This document shows, in pieces, positions 17,089 through 26,360 of a stretch of DNA of 64,000 nucleotides. Positions within the stretch are counted from its first letter, which is position 1, and every line of letters begins with the position of its first letter. A model generated the notes under the pieces. That model had not been told where the DNA came from. It saw only the letters and a program-made list of their open reading frames with translations, and made no database searches. The stretch is from NCBI GenBank assembly GCA_043720395.1, contig JAYSSR010000014.1:1-64000 (forward strand), in the 5' to 3' direction. A program made the position numbers and the translations under genes. The DNA is from JANOYY01 sp043720395 (GTDB lineage: Bacteria > Actinomycetota > Acidimicrobiia > Acidimicrobiales > JANYDT01).

Positions 17089-18066
17089 TCAGAAGTCCAC
17101 CGGGTAGACGGGTGCTTGGCCGGCAGCGATAAGGCCGGGCAGCTCCGGGGAGGCGTTCTCCCACACGAGCAGCATGGAGCGTTTCGGGCTGTAGCCCTGG
17201 TGGCGGATATCGCCTGGCATGGCAGCAACGTCGCCCGCCTTCATCGTGACCGCGGACCGCTTCTTGCCGGTGTCTCGGTCCTCGACGTCCCAACGGATCT
17301 CGTCGGACAGCTGGACGAACCATTCGACGCGATCGTTGCCGTGGAATACCGGGAGGATGAACTCTTCCGTGGTCGGGCAGTACAGCGATGCCTTGCACAC
17401 CGACACGACCGACGGGTTCCACGTGACGTCGGACCGGGAAAGATATGCGTACAGATTGTATGCGCACACTTCATCTTCGAAGCCCGGCTCCGGCTCCAGT
17501 ACCGGCTGGTCCTGCGAAACGTCTGCGAACATACGATTGACCTTGTGGGTCGCATCGGTGCGGATCAACTCGTCGCCCGGGACGCTCACCATCCGGTTCG
17601 CCGCAACGCGCCGACGAGTGACCGCGGCGGTGTTCGAACCGCTCTTCTGCCCGAACGGTTTGCCGGTCTCCGCGGGTGATGCGAACGGATCGAACTCTGC
17701 ATTCGTCCAGTCGTCGAGCATCTCCTTGAACGTCTCTCGGATGAGCGGCGTCTCGAAGTTCTCCACGAAGTCGAGCTCCGCCTTGCGATAGGCGTCGTTG
17801 TAGCGCCCGGCGAACATGTCGACCGTTCCGTAGTGGTTGACCGTACCCACCACTGCGTCGAAGTTCACGGTGCCGTAGAAGAAGTCCCATGCGACGTCGC
17901 GCTGCAGCGCCTTCAAGAACGTCTCGACGCTCATGACGTGCGCGCCCATCGGCCACGTAACGCGTGCGAAGAACTCGTCACGCGAAAACGTGAAGCCGCC
18001 GAGGGTGAAGTCTCGGTAGCCAGCGGCGTTGGGGGCGGATGCGGCGACGGCTTCGGTGATGCTCAT
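17089..18066 (-). CDS. Hydroquinone 1,2-dioxygenase large subunit (HapD/PnpC2-like)
   Basis: A 325-residue protein resembling the large (about 38 kDa) subunit of two-component hydroquinone dioxygenases from 4-hydroxyacetophenone and p-nitrophenol pathways. The cupin-like C-terminal half holds ILPVFHGNDRVEWF, MKAGDVAAMPGDIRHQGYSP and the terminal PVYPVDF, conserved in that group. With the small subunit it cleaves hydroquinone to 4-hydroxymuconic semialdehyde using Fe(II) and O2. AGAGGA lies eight bases before the ATG at 18066. The dehydrogenase that would convert the product to maleylacetate is not adjacent. Confidence 0.78.
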   Translation of the reverse strand: MSITEAVAASAPNAAGYRDFTLGGFTFSRDEFFARVTWPMGAHVMSVETFLKALQRDVAWDFFYGTVNFDAVVGTVNHYGTVDMFAGRYNDAYRKAELDFVENFETPLIRETFKEMLDDWTNAEFDPFASPAETGKPFGQKSGSNTAAVTRRRVAANRMVSVPGDELIRTDATHKVNRMFADVSQDQPVLEPEPGFEDEVCAYNLYAYLSRSDVTWNPSVVSVCKASLYCPTTEEFILPVFHGNDRVEWFVQLSDEIRWDVEDRDTGKKRSAVTMKAGDVAAMPGDIRHQGYSPKRSMLLVWENASPELPGLIAAGQAPVYPVDF

Positions 18067-18163
18067 TGGTTCGGTCCTCTTCGGTTCAGCTTCATGTTTC
18101 AGTAGATCCACGACGTTCAACAACAGGTCAGCGTTAAGGCAACAGCGGGCGACTGATTTGCGT

Positions 18164-18655
18164 TCAGCTCAGGCAGATCTCGGCCCACTTCTCGACGGTG
18201 TCCTCTCCGAGAATGGTCTGGAGGAGCACAACAGAAGGAACAGCGGCGCTCATCCGATACGCCGCATTCGCAGGCAGCAGCGCCTGATGTCCGCGGCGCA
18301 AGGTAATGCGACCCATTTTGGTGCCGACCGGATCGCCGTCGATGCGGATCGAACCTTCCTTGTCGGCCGGAGCGAGTGGCGAGTCGAGCTTGACCAGCTC
18401 CACCACGACCTCGCCGTCCATCACGAGCGGGAACTCGTCGTGCGAACACGTGCGCCACTCCGACGTTCCCTCGGCGCGGATCGCCTCGAGGACATACTGC
18501 ATGTTCTTGCCGACGGCCACCTTCTCCCATGGCTTCGCGTGACTCGCTACCTCGAACACGTTGGAAAATGCGTAGTGCTTCGGGTCATCGTCGATGACGT
18601 CGATCGTGCCCTTCTCGAACGAGGCGAGCGAACCGAACTTGGTCGTGTACTCCAC
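18164..18655 (-). CDS. Hydroquinone 1,2-dioxygenase small subunit (HapC/PnpC1-like)
   Basis: A 163-residue cupin-like protein, the size of the about 18-19 kDa alpha subunit of hydroquinone dioxygenases. Characteristic stretches are EWRTCSHDEFPLVMDGEVVV, MGRITLRRGHQALLPANAAY and the C-terminal VEKWAEICLS. It starts at a GTG with GGACAGGAG six bases upstream. It is the first gene of the operon leading to the large subunit and maleylacetate reductase. Three 15-base direct repeats sit just upstream of its start and probably form the regulatory site. Confidence 0.78.
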   Translation of the reverse strand: MEYTTKFGSLASFEKGTIDVIDDDPKHYAFSNVFEVASHAKPWEKVAVGKNMQYVLEAIRAEGTSEWRTCSHDEFPLVMDGEVVVELVKLDSPLAPADKEGSIRIDGDPVGTKMGRITLRRGHQALLPANAAYRMSAAVPSVVLLQTILGEDTVEKWAEICLS

Positions 18656-18675
18656 TGCTAACTCCTGTCCCTAAA

Positions 18676-18721
18676 GTGCAAGGTCCTAACGCGCAAGGTC
18701 CCAATAGCGCAAGAGACCCAA
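18676..18721. promoter_or_regulatory. Three tandem 15-base direct repeats (putative operator)
   Basis: GTGCAAGGTCCTAAC, GCGCAAGGTCCCAAT and GCGCAAGAGACCCAA lie nearly head to tail in the divergent gap between the hydroquinone dioxygenase operon and the VWA gene. Regular spacing in a divergent promoter region suggests a multi-site regulator. No regulator gene is adjacent. Confidence 0.5.
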
Positions 18722-18775
18722 CTATCGCACGCAAAGGTAGCGTGGTCAAATGTCTCGTCCCGGACCCCGGCACGC

Positions 18776-20245
18776 GTGACCGCCCCGCCCGCGCCAAGAG
18801 CCGACCGGCTCGGCAGCGACAGCCAGAAGCGTCCGACCACACCTGTTGCGGACACGGTCGAGGAACGTCTGATCCTGCTCGTGGAGCGTCTCCGACGTGC
18901 GGGAGTGGCCGTGTCCACAACCGAACTGGTCGATGCGTTCCATGCCACGACGGCCATCGGGATCGAAAGACGCAGCGACTGGTGCGCCGCGCTCCGGGCG
19001 ACGCTCGTGAAGCGAGCCGACCAGCTCCCGCTCTTCGACGATCTCTTCGACCGGGCGTTCCCGGAGACACGTCCGGGTAGCGTCCTCGACCGTCTAACAG
19101 CCGACTCCGCACGGCGAGACGGGACCGACGCACCCGCTCGCAACACCGCGTCCAACGATCCCAGAACACTCACCGACAGGCTGCTCGCCGCCATTGCAGC
19201 CGGCGACCTCGACCTCCTCCGCGAGCTGGAATCCGAGGCCATCGACACGTTCGCCGCCCTGTCGAGAGGGGGGTCGAGCGAGAAGCAGTACCTGCAACGG
19301 GTGACGCGGGCGTTGGACCTCGGCGCGCTCCTACAACGCGCGCTGCGCCAGGCACGGGGCAACGGCGAAGGCCTCGACGAAAAGCTCGCTCTCGCTGAGG
19401 CGGCGACACTGGTCGAGGAGTTTCGCAGACTCCTCGCCCGCGAGTTAGCCATGCGCCTCGCCGTCCTGCAGCCCGTGGAAACCATCACGACCGTCAAGTA
19501 CCCCGACGACGTTGCTTTCCTCGAAACCACGCTCGCCCAACGCGCTGAACTACACCGCGCGATCGAGCCGCTGGCACGGAAGCTCGCGGCGCGTATGGCA
19601 CAGCGTCGACGCCTCCGACGTACGGGGAAGGTCGATGTCCGGCGTACAGCGAGACATTCACTTGCGTTCGGCGGGGTTCCGCTCGAACCGGTCTTCCGTG
19701 CGAAACGAGCTTCGAGGCCCGACCTCATCGTGCTGTGCGACGTGAGCGGTTCCGTCGCCGAGTTTGCGCACTTCATCCTCTCGCTCGTGCATGCACTCCA
19801 CGAGGAGCTCCAGCGGTTGCGCACGTTCGTGTTTGTCGACGGGATCGCCGACGTCACCGACCTGTTCGCGGTCGCGCAGCATGAACTCGTACCGATGCAC
19901 CTCGTGACGCAGCCCGGCGTCGTCCGAGGCGACGGCCACAGTGACTACGGCAGCGTCCTCGATGCGTTCTACCGCAACCACAGTCATCTGCTTCGGCCGA
20001 CCTCAACGATCATCGTGACGGGCGACGCACGGTCGAACTACCGCGACCCACGTGCCGAGACGCTGCGTCGGATCAGCGAGCGCGCCGACGCGGTGTACTG
20101 GCTCAATCCCGAGCCGAGGGTGGACTGGGACACGACCGACAGCGTCATCGGCCAGTACAAGCCGCACTGCGCCGGCGTGTTCGAGGTGCGCACGACCCGC
20201 CAACTCGTGGCCGCCGTCCTCGAAATCGACGCCGCTGCCCCCTAA
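18776..20245 (+). CDS. CoxE-like VWA-domain protein
   Basis: A 489-residue protein of the CoxE/VWA family. An alpha-helical N-terminal half (with a CoxE-type segment rich in Arg and Leu) is followed by a VWA domain whose metal site DVSGS lies at 322-326; TGDARSNYRDP is the later VWA loop. Such proteins usually pair with a MoxR AAA ATPase to insert metals or activate enzymes, as in CO dehydrogenase maturation. No MoxR gene lies in the window. It starts at a GTG and is divergent from the hydroquinone dioxygenase operon. A link to that operon is possible but unproven. Confidence 0.82.
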   Translation: MTAPPAPRADRLGSDSQKRPTTPVADTVEERLILLVERLRRAGVAVSTTELVDAFHATTAIGIERRSDWCAALRATLVKRADQLPLFDDLFDRAFPETRPGSVLDRLTADSARRDGTDAPARNTASNDPRTLTDRLLAAIAAGDLDLLRELESEAIDTFAALSRGGSSEKQYLQRVTRALDLGALLQRALRQARGNGEGLDEKLALAEAATLVEEFRRLLARELAMRLAVLQPVETITTVKYPDDVAFLETTLAQRAELHRAIEPLARKLAARMAQRRRLRRTGKVDVRRTARHSLAFGGVPLEPVFRAKRASRPDLIVLCDVSGSVAEFAHFILSLVHALHEELQRLRTFVFVDGIADVTDLFAVAQHELVPMHLVTQPGVVRGDGHSDYGSVLDAFYRNHSHLLRPTSTIIVTGDARSNYRDPRAETLRRISERADAVYWLNPEPRVDWDTTDSVIGQYKPHCAGVFEVRTTRQLVAAVLEIDAAAP

Positions 20246-20266
20246 CGCATCGACCCGCAGACACCG

Positions 20267-20317
20267 CGACGTTGGGAAGATCACCGACCTGGGAGGTAGC
20301 CGATGTTCCCAACGTCG
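20267..20317. repeat. Inverted repeat family B, copy 2
   Basis: Palindrome with arms CGACGTTGGGAA and TTCCCAACGTCG and an inner ACC/GGT stem. It lies in tandem with copy 3 between the convergent VWA and VOC dioxygenase genes, a natural place for a transcription terminator. Confidence 0.85.
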
Positions 20318-20329
20318 GAACCCCGATCG

Positions 20330-20379
20330 GACGTTGGGAAGATCACCGACCTGGGAGGTAGCCGAAGTTCCCAACGTCG
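20330..20379. repeat. Inverted repeat family B, copy 3
   Basis: Almost identical to copy 2, thirteen bases downstream of it and in the same orientation, ending five bases before the stop codon of the VOC dioxygenase gene. The tandem pair may be a double terminator. Confidence 0.85.
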
Positions 20380-20383
20380 GAGG

Positions 20384-21319
20384 TTAGGACGCGGCGCTGA
20401 GCGCTGCGACGAGCTCGTCGATGTCGGCCGGGGGGACGAAGTCGGGCGGCACGGGTGGGCCCCAGGCGTAGAGCGACTTCGAGGGGTCCCAGTCCTTTGC
20501 GATCCAGGCAGCGTCGTCGACGATCTGGTCGAGGTCCGCGAAGTACTCGGCGTAGTTGCCTGCGGGATCGCGGAAGTACCAGAAGAAATTCGAGCCGAGG
20601 AAGTGCCGGCCGAGTCCCCAGACGTTGCGCTTCGGGTCGGCCGAGAGCAGATGGTGTGCGCCTTTGCCGATCGCGTCGACGTCGTCGACCTGCCACGAGG
20701 AGTGATGCAGGAACGGGACCGGTGCAGCCGCGATGCCAACGTTGTGGTGATCCGACGAGCAGCGCAGGAAGGCGATAAATCCACCGGATTCGTCGCTGAG
20801 CTTGAAGCCGAGGACGTCGATGAGGAACTTGCGACTGGCCTCGATGTCGGGCGTCCCATAGAGGACGTGCCCGAGACGACGCGGCGACGCGGGACCGGTC
20901 GCGAAGATGCCCGGAGCACGGTCGATCCGCGCCTCCGAGCGAGACGGGCGACCGACACCGTTCAGCAGCACCGGCGCCTGGCGGGTCTGCACGATGCGAG
21001 GCGTGACTGCGACACGCACGATCGTACCCATCACCGGGTCCGGGATCGTGATCGACCCGTCCGGCTCAGTAGTGACTACGAGGCCGTGCGCCCGAGCCGC
21101 GCTTGCGATCCGGGAGATGTCATCCGGATTCTCCGCCGCGATCGTGAAGCCGACAAGCTGTCGATACGGCCGCGCAACGATCGACAACTGGTCGCCGCCA
21201 TCGGTCGACGCAAGGCGCCCGTCGGCGCCATCGGTCATGCCGAAGTCGCGATAAAACGCCTTCGCGCCCTCGACATCCGGGACGCCAAGCGTCATGTCTG
21301 CGAGTCCGTGCAATGCCAT
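20384..21319 (-). CDS. Extradiol (VOC-superfamily) ring-cleavage dioxygenase
   Basis: A 311-residue two-domain vicinal-oxygen-chelate protein like catechol 2,3- and 2,3-dihydroxybiphenyl dioxygenases. The C-terminal domain offers the Fe(II) triad: His in RLGHVLYGTPD, His in HHSSWQVDDVD and Glu in GNYAEYFAD. These enzymes cleave an aromatic diol next to the hydroxyls (meta cleavage). It is the last gene of the HsaA-like/ABC importer run, starting one base after the LivM-like stop, so the imported compound is probably its precursor. I chose the ATG at 21319; the open frame further upstream overlaps the permease gene. Confidence 0.82.
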   Translation of the reverse strand: MALHGLADMTLGVPDVEGAKAFYRDFGMTDGADGRLASTDGGDQLSIVARPYRQLVGFTIAAENPDDISRIASAARAHGLVVTTEPDGSITIPDPVMGTIVRVAVTPRIVQTRQAPVLLNGVGRPSRSEARIDRAPGIFATGPASPRRLGHVLYGTPDIEASRKFLIDVLGFKLSDESGGFIAFLRCSSDHHNVGIAAAPVPFLHHSSWQVDDVDAIGKGAHHLLSADPKRNVWGLGRHFLGSNFFWYFRDPAGNYAEYFADLDQIVDDAAWIAKDWDPSKSLYAWGPPVPPDFVPPADIDELVAALSAAS

Positions 21320-21320
21320 G

Positions 21321-22358
21321 TCAGGTCTCCTGAGAACGAGGGGTATCAACGACGAGTGTGCGACGCACCGGAAACAGGTCGGCGCGCACGTACTTGCGCA
21401 GCGTCCCCCAGATACCGCGTTGTACCCGGAGGGCAACCAGAATCGCAAGGACCCCGAGGGCGATCGTGTACCAGGTGGGGTGGTCGATGAACCGGTCGCG
21501 AAAGAAGTAATACAGCAATGTGCCGATGATCGGACCCTCGATCGTGCCGATGCCGCCGATCACCACGATGAAGATGATCGGTGCCGTCCACTGCACCACG
21601 CTGAACGCGCCGCCCGGCCCCGATGGCTGCACACGAATCGTTGCGAGGAAATATGCAGCGGACGCGAATGCCGTGCAGAACGCGGCGAGCACCCAAATCT
21701 TGAACCGGCTCGCGTAGACGTTCGCGCCGAGGCCGCGCGCGCCGGACTCGTTGTCACGGATCGCCTGCAACTGCAGCCCGAGGCGGGAGCGCACCACGGC
21801 GTACGCAATCAAGACGGAGCCGACGCCCGCCGCGAGGGCAAACCAGTAGGTCGCGTTCTGCCGCGTCCGCAATGCCGAGCCGAGCACCTTGATCGACGTT
21901 CCGCTGCCCCCGCCGACCGACGAGTTGTTGACCATCAGCAGACTCGTCACCTCGGCAAGAACCCATGTCCCAATTGCGAAATAACTGCCTCGCAGACGGA
22001 ACGCGACCAGCCCCATCGGGATCGACGCAAGCGCTGCACCCATCGCGGCCAGCGGCACCGCGAGATACAGGTTGATCTCCAGATTGTTGACCAACGCGAC
22101 CATGCCATACCCACCAAGTCCGACAAAGGCCTGCTGCCCGACCGACGCGAGACCGGCAAACCCGGCGAGGAGGTTCCACATTTGAGCAAGCGTGAGCAAC
22201 GTGAACAGCTCGACCATCTTGCGTTGCAGCGACGGCGAACCCCACGAGGGCAGGAACACGAGCGCGAACACGACCAGCCCACCGAGCACGCTGAAGACAC
22301 GACTCGCCGTTGTCGCGCGCACCACCCGGTGGACGCGGGGCGCAACACCGGCGGTCAT
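21321..22358 (-). CDS. Branched-chain-type ABC importer, permease (LivM family)
   Basis: A 345-residue inner-membrane permease with about ten hydrophobic helices. LivM hallmarks include FAGLASVGQQAFVGLGGYG, LRGSYFAIGTWVLAEV and VVIGGIGTIEGPIIG. It pairs with the LivH-like permease to form the channel. It overlaps the LivH-like gene by four bases. The loop RDNESGARGLG contacts the ATPase. The substrate is probably an aromatic acid or amide rather than an amino acid, judging by the oxygenases at both ends of the operon (inference). Confidence 0.9.
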   Translation of the reverse strand: MTAGVAPRVHRVVRATTASRVFSVLGGLVVFALVFLPSWGSPSLQRKMVELFTLLTLAQMWNLLAGFAGLASVGQQAFVGLGGYGMVALVNNLEINLYLAVPLAAMGAALASIPMGLVAFRLRGSYFAIGTWVLAEVTSLLMVNNSSVGGGSGTSIKVLGSALRTRQNATYWFALAAGVGSVLIAYAVVRSRLGLQLQAIRDNESGARGLGANVYASRFKIWVLAAFCTAFASAAYFLATIRVQPSGPGGAFSVVQWTAPIIFIVVIGGIGTIEGPIIGTLLYYFFRDRFIDHPTWYTIALGVLAILVALRVQRGIWGTLRKYVRADLFPVRRTLVVDTPRSQET

Positions 22359-23233
22359 CGGGCCAGCTTCTTGCCGAACATGCCGGTCGGACGCGTCGCC
22401 AGCACCGCGAGAAACACGAGATGTCCGGTCAGCTCACCCCACTGCGGCGAAATCTGGCGGCCCATTGCCTGTGCGACCCCGAGTGTGATACCACCGGCCA
22501 GGGTCCCCCACAGCGAACCGAGACCGCCGATGATCACCGCCTCGAACGCATAGATCAGACGGCTCGGACCCGTGAACGGATCGAACGTACTGCGAGCACC
22601 GAGCAGCACCCCGGCGAGTGCAACGGTTGCGAACGCGATGCCGAGCGCGATTGCGTAGACACGGCGATTGTCGATGCCCATCATGCGGGCGGCGTCGGGA
22701 TCATCGGACGTTGCACGAAACGCTCGTCCGAGCTTCGTTCGGTTGAGGAACAACGCGAGAAGCGCGAGCACACCGACGCCGCACAGAAACGTGAGCAGCG
22801 GAAGCCAACCGATTGCGATCTTGTCGTTGATCTTGAAGTTCTTCGTCTGCAGCGTCTTGCCGACCTTTCCGCTCAGGCCGCGTGAGTCTGCCGTGTATCG
22901 CTGCAAGAGCGCGTTCTGAATGACGATCGACAACCCGAACGTCGTGACGATCTGGAACGACGGGTCGACGCCGATGACCCGATGGAACACGAGTTGCTGG
23001 AGCACGTAACCCACCACGAACGCCCCGGGCGCAACGATCACGAGCGTGACGAGCGGATTCCATTGCAACGTGTTTGTCAGCGAGTACGCCATGAACGCGG
23101 CCAAGATCGCGAAGTCGCCGTGCGCGAGATTCACCAGTCGCATCACCCCGAAACCGAGCGAGAGGCCCGTTGCGAACAGCGCGTAGAGCCCGCCCAACAA
23201 AATGCCCTGCACGATTGCGTTTGCCCAGACCAT
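22355..23233 (-). CDS. Branched-chain-type ABC importer, permease (LivH family)
   Basis: A 292-residue permease. LivH signatures are GILLGGLYALFATGLSLGFG, NLAHGDFAILAAF and FEAVIIGGLGSLWGTLAGG. It carries about eight membrane helices. It starts three bases after the LivF-like stop and overlaps the LivM-like start as ATGA, so the two permeases are translated together. Confidence 0.9.
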   Translation of the reverse strand: MVWANAIVQGILLGGLYALFATGLSLGFGVMRLVNLAHGDFAILAAFMAYSLTNTLQWNPLVTLVIVAPGAFVVGYVLQQLVFHRVIGVDPSFQIVTTFGLSIVIQNALLQRYTADSRGLSGKVGKTLQTKNFKINDKIAIGWLPLLTFLCGVGVLALLALFLNRTKLGRAFRATSDDPDAARMMGIDNRRVYAIALGIAFATVALAGVLLGARSTFDPFTGPSRLIYAFEAVIIGGLGSLWGTLAGGITLGVAQAMGRQISPQWGELTGHLVFLAVLATRPTGMFGKKLAR

Positions 23234-23236
23234 TGT

Positions 23237-23991
23237 TCAGCCCACCTTCGATCGGCGAGCGTCCGCCGTGCCCGGTGTGCCCGCCGAATAGCCCGCCCCG
23301 AGCCCGAAGTACGCCGCCGTGATGTCTTCTCGGTTCAATTCCGTCGGCGTCCCGCTGAGCGAGATACGACCTTCCAACAAGCAGTACACCCGGTCTGCAA
23401 CCGCCAACGCCTGGTTCACGTCTTGCTCGACAACGAGCACCGTTGTGCCGTTTGCCTTGATCGCAGGGATTGCCTCATAAACCTGTTTCACCACGATCGG
23501 CGCCAGGCCGAGCGATACCTCGTCGAGCAGAATCAGACGCGGGTTTGCCATCAGCGCGCGTCCGATCGCGAGCGCCTGCTGCTCACCACCGGAGAGCCGT
23601 GCGCCCGAACGTGACATCAGCCGATCGAGCAACGGGAACGCTTGCACGACTTTGGCCTTCGTCCACGGGCCCGGACGTCCGAGGTGCGCACCAACGAGCA
23701 GGTTCTCCTCGACGCTCAGCGAAGGAAAAATCCGCCGCCCCTCGGGTACGAGCGAGATGCCACTCGCAACACGACGGTTCGTCGCGATCCCTGCGAGCGA
23801 CGCGCCGTCGTAGTGGATTGCGCCGCGCATCGGCGGGAGAAGTCCCGCGATCGAGCGCAACAACGTCGACTTACCCGCGCCGTTCGCGCCGATCATCGAG
23901 ACGGTCTCGCCTTCAACGACGTGCATGTCGATGCCAAACAGTGCCTGGAAGTCGCCGTAGCCAGCGTCGAGGCCAGAGATCTCCAGCAGGT

Positions 23992-23995
<4 letters not shown>
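23237..23995 (-). CDS. Branched-chain-type ABC importer, ATPase (LivF family)
   Basis: A 252-residue ABC ATPase with Walker A GANGAGKST, signature LSGGEQQALAIGRAL, Walker B LILLDEVSLGLAP and the switch histidine region after VVEQDVNQAL. The motif order and short length fit LivF. Its start overlaps the LivG-like stop by four bases. Confidence 0.92.
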
Positions 23996-24747
<752 letters not shown>

Positions 24748-24762
24748 ACGTGCACGTAGTAG

Positions 24763-26271
24763 TTACGCGAGGGCCTTGAGGGTGCCGCCGGTCGGGATCT
24801 CCGGCGACAGCTTGTTGTTGGTGACGACCATCTCGAACGGGTACTTGGCACCAGCAGCCTGCTTCTGCCACTGACCGCCGACGAGCGACGTCGGAGCGAT
24901 GTTCTTCGGCAGACCGTTCTTGCCGTAAGAAATCGGCCCGACGATCGTGCCGAGGCTCGTCGCCGCGGCTGCGTCCGCGATGGCCTTCTTGTCGGTCGAA
25001 CCGGCTCGCGACACCACGTCCATGGCAACCTCGAAAAGGGCGTGCACGAACCCGACGAACTGCGTCCACTGCTTGCCGGTTGCGGCCGTGTAGGCGTCGG
25101 CAAGTTCCTGAGACGACGTTCCCGTGAGCGAACTTGCGAAAGGGTGCTGCGGCGTCCACCAGACCTCGGAGGCGAGACCATCGCCGAGGTCACCGAACGC
25201 CTCGACGGCGGCCGGGAACAAGACGGCCTTGGCCATCGTGACGAGCTTCGGTTTGAAGCCCTGCTGCGCTGCCTGCTGCCAGAACGTGGCGAAGTCGGGC
25301 GGGATCGGTATGCCGACCACGATCTCGACGCCAGCGTCCTTGAACTGGCCGATGATCGAGGAGAAATCGTCGGTGAGTGTCGTGAAACGACCCGGATCGA
25401 CGACCGTGTAGCCCGCTGCGGCGGCACCGGCCGGGAACCCCGTCTTCGCGTCGGCGAGCGCGTTGCCATCGGGGTCGTTGGGGCAGAGAATGCCGACCTT
25501 CTTGTTGGTCGGGATCGTGTTCCACATCTCCACGAAGTTGCCGACCAACTGCTCGGCACCCCAGAAGAAGTGGTACGTCCAATCGAAGCCTTTGGCTGGG
25601 TCACCCTTGCGTCCGAAGAAATACGGCTGCCACGGGGCGAGAGTCGAAAGGCACGGGACACCGTTGGCCTCGCACTGATCCGCGACCGGGTTGATCATCT
25701 CGGGCGTGGCGATTGCAAGCATGAGATCGACGCCGTCGTCGGTGATGAGCTTGCCAGCTTGCTGCGCGGCCGTGTCGGAGTTCGACTGCGTGTCACGAAC
25801 GGTGATCTCGACCTTCAACGACCTGTCGCCGACCATGAGGCCGTCTTTCGCGAGTTCGTTGATGCCCTTGAGGATGAAGTCGTTCGCCTCACCGAAGCCT
25901 GCAAGCGGACCGGTGAGCGGGGCGGTAAAGCCGATCTTCAACACACCGTCGACCCCGCCTCCGCCAAACTTGGCCGCGTTGGCACCCGCGGTTGCCACAG
26001 CAGCCGCTGCGGACGTTTCGGCCACGGCGGCCTCGGTCCCGGCCGCCGCGACGGTCGTGTCTGCGACGGCTGCGGCCGTGGTCGTGTCGGCAACTGCGGC
26101 GGTATCGGCAGTGGTTTCGACAACAGCCTCGGTGGTCGGTGCGTCGTCGGAGCTACAGGCACCAAGGACGGCAATGCTTAACGCGCCACCCCCGAGTGCG
26201 AAAAACTTGCGTCGGCTGAGGAACCGTTTGGCTTCTTCAACGTTGAGCTGTGGTGTATCCGGTGACTGCAT
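24763..26271 (-). CDS. Branched-chain-type ABC importer, substrate-binding lipoprotein
   Basis: A 502-residue Leu/Ile/Val-binding-type protein. The N-terminus has RRKFF (Tat-like twin arginine, residues 20-21) and a lipobox LGAC with lipidated C39. A long Ala/Thr/Val-rich low-complexity spacer (about 40-100) precedes the periplasmic-binding domain, which begins LKIGFTAPLTGPLAGFG. It would capture the substrate outside the membrane. It is 89 bases downstream of the HsaA-like gene and directly upstream of the ATPase genes. Confidence 0.9.
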   Translation of the reverse strand: MQSPDTPQLNVEEAKRFLSRRKFFALGGGALSIAVLGACSSDDAPTTEAVVETTADTAAVADTTTAAAVADTTVAAAGTEAAVAETSAAAAVATAGANAAKFGGGGVDGVLKIGFTAPLTGPLAGFGEANDFILKGINELAKDGLMVGDRSLKVEITVRDTQSNSDTAAQQAGKLITDDGVDLMLAIATPEMINPVADQCEANGVPCLSTLAPWQPYFFGRKGDPAKGFDWTYHFFWGAEQLVGNFVEMWNTIPTNKKVGILCPNDPDGNALADAKTGFPAGAAAAGYTVVDPGRFTTLTDDFSSIIGQFKDAGVEIVVGIPIPPDFATFWQQAAQQGFKPKLVTMAKAVLFPAAVEAFGDLGDGLASEVWWTPQHPFASSLTGTSSQELADAYTAATGKQWTQFVGFVHALFEVAMDVVSRAGSTDKKAIADAAAATSLGTIVGPISYGKNGLPKNIAPTSLVGGQWQKQAAGAKYPFEMVVTNNKLSPEIPTGGTLKALA

Positions 26272-26360
26272 TGCTCCCCCAAAAGGTGTTGTGGTGTCTG
26301 CGGTTGGTTGGTACAGGTGTCGTTCTAGCGCGCACGGAGCGGTCGGGCGTGATCAGCAGT

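Noticed and set aside
15940..17679. A 579-codon plus-strand frame opposite maleylacetate reductase and the hydroquinone dioxygenase large subunit
   Set aside because: It is the GC-rich complement of two well-supported genes and has no protein-like character.
21294..22553. Long plus-strand frames opposite the LivM/LivH-like genes
   Set aside because: Shadows of well-supported membrane permeases.
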